Part shown: positions 7,211 to 10,804 of the stretch, piece by piece
How the letters are laid out: the number at the start of each line of letters is the position of its first letter
Numbering within the stretch: the first letter of the stretch is position 1
Assembly: GCA_012514835.1 (NCBI GenBank)
Contig: JAAYZM010000337.1
Span: 1 to 10,804 of the forward strand
Source: Actinomycetales bacterium
GTDB taxonomy: Bacteria; Actinomycetota; Actinomycetes; Actinomycetales; Cellulomonadaceae
Reading direction: 5' to 3'
DNA length: 10,804 nt
The notes under the pieces: model-generated
The model's database searches: none
Told to the model about the DNA's origin: nothing
The model's input: only the letters and a program-made list of their open reading frames with translations
Made by a program: the position numbers and the translations under genes

Positions 7211-7557
7211 TGAGTGCCGTGGCGGACCCCCAGCCTGCTCAGATGGTGCCCGACGCCGATCTCGACCACGCCGTCGAGGTCTTGCGGCTACTCGCCGATC
7301 GGACGCGTCTGGCGATCCTCGCGATGCTCGACGGTACCGAGATGTCCGTCGGTGCCATCGCTGAGGCGCTGGACCGTCCCGGTCCGGCGATCTCTCAGCA
7401 CCTGGCCCGGCTGCGTGCGGGTCGGCTCGTGACGTCCCGTCGCGAGGGAACGGTCGTGCACTACGGCCAGCCCGATGAGCACGTTGCGGCCCTCGTCAAG
7501 AACGTGCTGCAGCACACCGAGCACGAGCTGTACGAATCTCCGCCGCACCACCGCTGA
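7207..7557 (+). CDS. ArsR/SmtB-family metal-sensing repressor (NmtR/CzrA-like alpha-5 site)
   Basis: A 116-residue winged-helix dimeric repressor. It probably binds its own operator and releases DNA when metal binds. The helix-turn-helix covers about 46-75 (MSVGAIAEALDRPGPAISQH, then LARLRAGRL), and the wing is VTSRREGTVVHYG (75-87). The alpha-3 site cysteines of arsenic and cadmium sensors (ELCVCD type) are absent; the equivalent stretch reads EMSVGA, and the protein has no cysteine. Instead residues D90, H92, H103 and H106 form D-x-H-x10-H-x2-H, the alpha-5 site of CzrA, SmtB and NmtR, which sense Zn, Co or Ni. The tail SPPHHR adds two histidines, somewhat like NmtR. The start ATG overlaps the exporter stop as ATGA; an adjacent ATG at 7210 is also possible. 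Family and metal site are secure; which metal is inference. Confidence 0.93.
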   Translation: MMSAVADPQPAQMVPDADLDHAVEVLRLLADRTRLAILAMLDGTEMSVGAIAEALDRPGPAISQHLARLRAGRLVTSRREGTVVHYGQPDEHVAALVKNVLQHTEHELYESPPHHR

Positions 7558-7698
7558 GTGCGCTGCCAGGAAAGCCATTCGAGTGTGGCTGACCACGGTC
7601 AGGGGAGGTGGGCTTGGTGCCCCTGCCCGCTTTGATTCCTGCGGAATGACATAACGTCACTTATCGGCGAAACGGAGATTCCTCGGGGAGAGCCGATC
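7558..7698. other. Convergent intergenic region with several small dyads
   Basis: This spacer lies between the tail of the arsR-like gene and the tail of the UvrA-like gene. It contains CTGACC-AC-GGTCAG (7589-7602), GGGC-TTGGT-GCCC (7610-7622), ATTCC-TGC-GGAAT (7635-7647), TGAC-ATAAC-GTCA (7647-7659) and a wider ATCGGC/GCCGAT pair (7663-7668 with 7692-7697). None is followed by a long T-run, so none is a textbook intrinsic terminator. Together they may end transcription from both sides. No ORF is supported here. Confidence 0.4.
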
Positions 7699-10053
7699 TC
7701 ACGGTGCGACGTACTCGGCCAGGTGCTGGGCCGTGATCGTCTTCCCGGACGCCACGAGGTCTGCCGGCACGCCCTCGAACACGACCTGCCCACCGTCGTG
7801 CCCGGCACCCGGGCCCATGTCGATGATCCAGTCCGCGTGCGCCATGACCGCCTGGTGGTGCTCGATGACGATCACCGACTTGCCGGAGTCCACCAGGCGG
7901 TCCAGGAGCGCCAGCAGGTGCTCGACGTCGGCCAGGTGCAGCCCGTTGGTGGGCTCGTCGAGCACGTACAGCCCGCCGGTGTCGCTCATGTGGGTCGCGA
8001 GCTTGAGGCGCTGGCGCTCGCCACCGGAGAACGCGGTCAGCGGCTGGCCGAGCGTGATGTAGCCGAGCCCGACGTCCACGAGATGTCTCAGGAGCTTCTG
8101 GGCGGCGGGTGTGCGTGAGTCTCCCGCGGAGAAGAACTCGAGCGCCTCCTCGACCGGCATCGCGAGCACCTCGGCGATGTTCCGTCCGTTGAGCCGATAA
8201 TCGAGAACTTCCTGGTGAAAGCGCTTTCCCTCGCACTCTTCGCACGTCGTGGTGACGCCCGTCATCATCCCGAGGTCCGTGTAGATCACGCCCGCGCCGT
8301 TGCACGCGGGGCACGCACCCTCCGAGTTGGCGCTGAACAGGGCGGGCTTGACGCCGTTCGCCTTCGCGAACGCCTTGCGGATCGGCTCGAGCAGGCCCGT
8401 GTAGGTGGCGGGGTTCGAGCGTCGCGAACCCTTGATGGCGCCTTGCCCGACGACGACGGCCTCGGCGTCGGTCGGCATGGAGCCGTGGATCAGGGACGTC
8501 TTCCCGGAACCCGCCACGCCCGTGACCACGCACAGCACGCCGAGCGGGACGTCCACGTCCACGTCACGCAGGTTGTGCTGGCTCGCTCCGCGGATCTTGA
8601 CGTGGCCTGTCGGGGTGCGCACCTCGTCCTTGAGCCGTGCACGGTCCTCGAGGTGGCGCCCGGTGAGCGTCCCGCTCGCTCGCAGGCCCTCGACGGGGCC
8701 CTCGAAGCACAGCTCGCCTCCCCCGCTGCCCGCCCGCGGGCCGAGGTCGACCACGTGGTCCGCGATCGCGATCGTCTCGGGCTTGTGCTCCACCACGAGC
8801 ACGGTGTTGCCCTTGTCCCGCAGTGCGAGGAGCAGCTCGTTCATGCGCTGGACGTCGTGCGGGTGCAGCCCGATCGTCGGCTCGTCGAACACGTACGTCA
8901 CGTCGGTGAGCGCAGAGCCGAGGTGCCGCACGAGCTTGGTGCGCTGCGCCTCTCCCCCGGACAACGTGCCCGAGGGGCGGTCGAGCGAGAGGTAGCCGAG
9001 CCCGATCTCGACGAACGAGTCGAGCGAGTCCGCGAGCGAGGCCAGCAAGGGCGCCACGGTCGGCTCGTCGAGGCCGCGCACCCACGCGGCGAGGTCGGAG
9101 ATCTGCATCGCGCACGCGTCCGCGATCGACACGCCGTTGATTGTCGAGGTCCGGGCGTGCTCGGCCAGACGCGTCCCTTCGCACTCCGGGCACGTGCCGA
9201 ACGTCACGGCACGGTCCACGAAGTCGCGGATGTGGCTCTGCATGGCCTCGCGGTCCTTGCTCAGCATGGACTTCTGGATCTTCGGCACGAGACCCTCGTA
9301 GGTCATGTTCGCGCCTTCCATCTTCACCTTGACGGGCTCCTTGTAGAGGAAGTCCGCGAGCTCGCGCTTCGTGAAGTCCTTGATGGGCTTGTCCGGGTCG
9401 AAGAAGCCCGACGCGCTGAAGAGCTTCACGTACCAGCCGCCTGCCACGTACCCGGGCACCGTGATGGCGCCCTCGCTGAGCGACTTGGTCTCGTCGTAGA
9501 GCTGGGTGAGGTCGATGTCGTTCACGCGACCCATGCCGTCGCACCGCGGGCACATTCCGCCCAACTGGTTGAACGTCGCCTTCTTCTTGATCGCGGCGCC
9601 GCGCTGGACCGTGATCGCGCCCGAGCTCTGCACGGACGGGACGTTGAAGGAGTACGCGTTGGGCGAGCCCACGTGCGGCTGGCCCAGGCGGCTGAACAGG
9701 ATGCGCAAGAGCGCGTTCGCGTCGGTGACGGTCCCCACGGTCGAGCGCGGGTTGTTCCCGCGCCGCTCCTGGTCCACGATGATCGCCGTCGTCAGGCCTT
9801 CGAGCCGGTCCACCTCGGGTCGCGAGATCGTGGGCATGAAGCCCTGCAGGAACGCGCTGTAGGTCTCGTTGATCATCCGCTGGGACTCCGCGGCGATCGT
9901 CGCGAACACGAGCGAGCTCTTCCCGGAACCCGACACCCCCGTGAACACCGAGAGCCGACGCTTGGGGATGTCGAGGCTGATGTCCTTGAGGTTGTTCTCC
10001 CGGGCCCCCTGGACCCGGATCGCATCGTGATTGTCGGCGGCGTGCGTGCTCAA
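7699..10053 (-). CDS. Short UvrA-like tandem ABC ATPase (DrrC-type, no UvrB-binding domain)
   Basis: A 784-residue soluble protein with two ABC ATPase modules of the UvrA family. Module 1 has Walker A GVSGSGKSS (39-47), signature LSGGEAQR (364-371) and Walker B YVFDEPTIGLH (387-397). Module 2 has GVAGSGKTS (512-520), FSGGERQR (675-682) and LYVLDEPTNGLH (695-706). Zinc ligands remain as C168/C171 with C288/C291, and C581/C584 with C604/C607. Bacterial UvrA is about 950 residues. Here the chain passes from the LGQPH segment (123-127) almost directly to the CPRC module, so the UvrB-binding domain is missing. Such proteins include Streptomyces DrrC, which protects against daunorubicin; a role in clearing drugs or drug-DNA adducts is likely, not normal excision repair. 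The start is TTG at 10053, with GAGGAG five bases upstream. It follows the VOC gene by 42 bases in one operon. Confidence 0.93.
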   Translation of the reverse strand: MSTHAADNHDAIRVQGARENNLKDISLDIPKRRLSVFTGVSGSGKSSLVFATIAAESQRMINETYSAFLQGFMPTISRPEVDRLEGLTTAIIVDQERRGNNPRSTVGTVTDANALLRILFSRLGQPHVGSPNAYSFNVPSVQSSGAITVQRGAAIKKKATFNQLGGMCPRCDGMGRVNDIDLTQLYDETKSLSEGAITVPGYVAGGWYVKLFSASGFFDPDKPIKDFTKRELADFLYKEPVKVKMEGANMTYEGLVPKIQKSMLSKDREAMQSHIRDFVDRAVTFGTCPECEGTRLAEHARTSTINGVSIADACAMQISDLAAWVRGLDEPTVAPLLASLADSLDSFVEIGLGYLSLDRPSGTLSGGEAQRTKLVRHLGSALTDVTYVFDEPTIGLHPHDVQRMNELLLALRDKGNTVLVVEHKPETIAIADHVVDLGPRAGSGGGELCFEGPVEGLRASGTLTGRHLEDRARLKDEVRTPTGHVKIRGASQHNLRDVDVDVPLGVLCVVTGVAGSGKTSLIHGSMPTDAEAVVVGQGAIKGSRRSNPATYTGLLEPIRKAFAKANGVKPALFSANSEGACPACNGAGVIYTDLGMMTGVTTTCEECEGKRFHQEVLDYRLNGRNIAEVLAMPVEEALEFFSAGDSRTPAAQKLLRHLVDVGLGYITLGQPLTAFSGGERQRLKLATHMSDTGGLYVLDEPTNGLHLADVEHLLALLDRLVDSGKSVIVIEHHQAVMAHADWIIDMGPGAGHDGGQVVFEGVPADLVASGKTITAQHLAEYVAP

Positions 10054-10095
10054 ACGGGCTCCTCGGTCGGGCGGTGCGTGTCGGGACGGGCGGGC

Positions 10096-10521
10096 TCAGG
10101 CGCGGGCGTTGATGCGCAGCAGGTTGCCTGAGGGGTCGCGGAACGCACAGTCCCGTACGCCGTAAGGCTGGTCGGTGGGCTCCTGGAGCACGTCGGCCCC
10201 GCTCGCCTGGAGACGCTCGAACAACCCGTCGAGGTCGTCCGTCGCAAGCGTGAGCGCGCCGTAGCTGCCCTTCGCGATGAGCTCGAGGATGGTGCGGCGC
10301 TCGTCCTCGGTGATGCCGGGGTCTACGGCCGGCGGGTGCAGCACGATCGCCGTCTCGGGCTGGTTGGGCGGGCCCACGGTGATCCAGCGCATCCCCTCGT
10401 AGCCGACGTCCTGGCGGACCTCGAAGCCGAGGGTGTCGCGGTAGAAGCCGAGCGCGGCGTCGGCGTCGGTGTGCGGGAGGAACGCGTAGTGGATGGTGAT
10501 GTTCAGCGAGTTAGTGGTCAT
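10096..10521 (-). CDS. VOC (glyoxalase/bleomycin-resistance fold) family protein
   Basis: A 141-residue protein of the vicinal oxygen chelate fold, built from two beta-alpha-beta-beta-beta repeats. The first repeat runs from ITIHYAFLPHTD through FYRDTLGFEVRQDV (26-39) and WITVGPPN to IVLHPP. The second runs from SYGALTLATDDLDGLFERLQASGADVL (86-112) to VRDCAFRDPSGNLLRI (122-137). Members include glyoxalase I, dioxygenases, and antibiotic-binding or -modifying proteins, so the ligand is unknown. Histidine H11 in the first strand is a possible metal ligand; the usual acidic ligand at the end of the last strand is not evident. ATG at 10521 was chosen; GTG at 10530 would start one base after the AraC stop and would allow coupling. 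It lies between the AraC regulator and the UvrA-like gene, pointing to a shared detoxification or drug response. Confidence 0.9.
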   Translation of the reverse strand: MTTNSLNITIHYAFLPHTDADAALGFYRDTLGFEVRQDVGYEGMRWITVGPPNQPETAIVLHPPAVDPGITEDERRTILELIAKGSYGALTLATDDLDGLFERLQASGADVLQEPTDQPYGVRDCAFRDPSGNLLRINARA

Positions 10522-10534
10522 GGCGTTCACGCTA
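10522..10534 (-). promoter_or_regulatory. Candidate internal -10 element for a leaderless VOC message
   Basis: TAGCGT (10534-10529, minus strand) fits TAnnnT and is followed by seven bases to the VOC ATG at 10521, which matches leaderless start spacing in actinobacteria. There is no strong ribosome site for that ATG. The element overlaps the TAG stop of the AraC gene. I saw no clear -35, so this remains tentative. Confidence 0.25.
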
Positions 10535-10804
10535 ACGACGCCCCGCGGGGAGCGCTTCTCGATTCCTGACCGGTCTCGTGGCCTGCTTGGCGAGGCACGG
10601 CAGCAGCTCACCCGTGACGTGCGTGGAATCGGCGCGATAGACGCTCGGTGGGATCCCCACGAGCTCGGAGAACCTGGTCGAGAACGTTCCGAGCGACGAG
10701 AAGCCGACCTCGAAGCACACGTCGGTCACCGACAGGTCCCCCCGGCGCAGCAGCGCCATGGCCCGCTCGATCCTGCGGGTCATGAGGTAGGAGTACGGCG
10801 ACTC
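10532..10804 (-). CDS. AraC-family transcriptional regulator, partial (C-terminal 90 residues)
   Basis: Only the C-terminal end is in the window; the gene enters from the right edge. The visible part starts ESPYSYLMTRRIERAM and holds the second half of an AraC/XylS DNA-binding domain. The second helix-turn-helix is LSVTDVCFEVGFSSLGTFST, followed by RFSELVGIPPSVYR, the classic AraC end motif. A non-conserved basic tail of about 40 residues follows, ending PAGRR. An in-frame ATG at 10783 is internal to the domain and should not be taken as the start. Any N-terminal ligand domain, and the first helix-turn-helix, lie outside the window. Its stop is 10 bases before the VOC ATG, so it probably heads the operon and regulates the VOC and UvrA-like genes. 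Family is secure. Confidence 0.9.
   Translation of the reverse strand, partial: ESPYSYLMTRRIERAMALLRRGDLSVTDVCFEVGFSSLGTFSTRFSELVGIPPSVYRADSTHVTGELLPCLAKQATRPVRNREALPAGRR

Noticed and set aside
7610..7622. Intrinsic terminator GGGC-TTGGT-GCCC
   Set aside because: The stem is only four base pairs and no U-run follows on either strand, so I list it only within the intergenic description.
7699..10053. Calling this gene uvrA of the nucleotide excision repair pathway
   Set aside because: It is about 170 residues too short and lacks the UvrB-binding domain. The neighbours suggest resistance rather than the UvrABC system.
8215..10131. 638-residue plus-strand open frame opposite the UvrA-like gene
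   Set aside because: The minus-strand product has all UvrA-family motifs across the same span. The plus-strand product is compositionally skewed (Arg, His, Val) and has no recognisable domain.
10522..10611. N-terminal extension of the VOC protein to 171 residues
   Set aside because: The extension overlaps the AraC coding sequence in another frame and looks like random Arg/Ser-rich sequence. The VOC fold begins just after the ATG at 10521.

Overview
The window comes from a high-GC Gram-positive chromosome. Codons strongly prefer G or C at the third position, starts are often GTG or TTG, and the proteins resemble actinobacterial families. These include a SigE-family ECF sigma factor, a tetra-domain pyruvate carboxylase, a UvrA-like resistance-type ATPase and an NmtR/CzrA-type ArsR sensor. 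A member of the Micrococcales (Cellulomonas/Sanguibacter/Oerskovia-like) is my best guess; no rRNA or other marker confirms it. I see no tRNA, rRNA, CRISPR array, insertion sequence or prophage gene.

Layout. (1) 1-366, minus: the N-terminal part of a ParA/Soj-type ATPase that runs off the left edge. (2) 540-3941, plus: a complete pyruvate carboxylase gene (pyc), divergent from parA. A GNAT acetyltransferase (3982-4518) follows 40 bases later on the same strand. (3) 5807-4525, minus: a two-gene operon of an ECF sigma factor and a single-pass membrane protein, overlapping by GTGA. The membrane protein is probably its anti-sigma partner. It ends six bases from the GNAT gene, tail to tail. (4) 5936-7557, plus: a two-gene operon of an MFS exporter and an ArsR repressor, overlapping by ATGA and divergent from the sigma operon. 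(5) 10804-7699, minus: an AraC-type regulator (cut by the right edge), a VOC/glyoxalase-fold protein and a short UvrA-like tandem ABC ATPase. They are closely spaced and probably co-transcribed.

How the parts work together. Pyruvate carboxylase replenishes oxaloacetate and is housekeeping. The other units look like small sense-and-respond modules. A sigma factor with a membrane partner probably senses the envelope. The ArsR repressor carries a complete alpha-5 metal site (Asp-x-His-x10-His-x2-His), so it probably controls its exporter in response to Ni, Co or Zn. The AraC/VOC/UvrA-like cassette resembles self-protection against DNA-binding drugs or reactive metabolites: its ATPase lacks the UvrB-binding domain, as DrrC-type proteins do.

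I do not see a clearly undescribed system of the CRISPR or defence-island kind. The most interesting points are the metal-sensing repressor paired with an MFS exporter and a palindrome at its promoter, the unclassified anti-sigma candidate with an ECF-type autoregulatory promoter, and the AraC/VOC/UvrA-like cassette.
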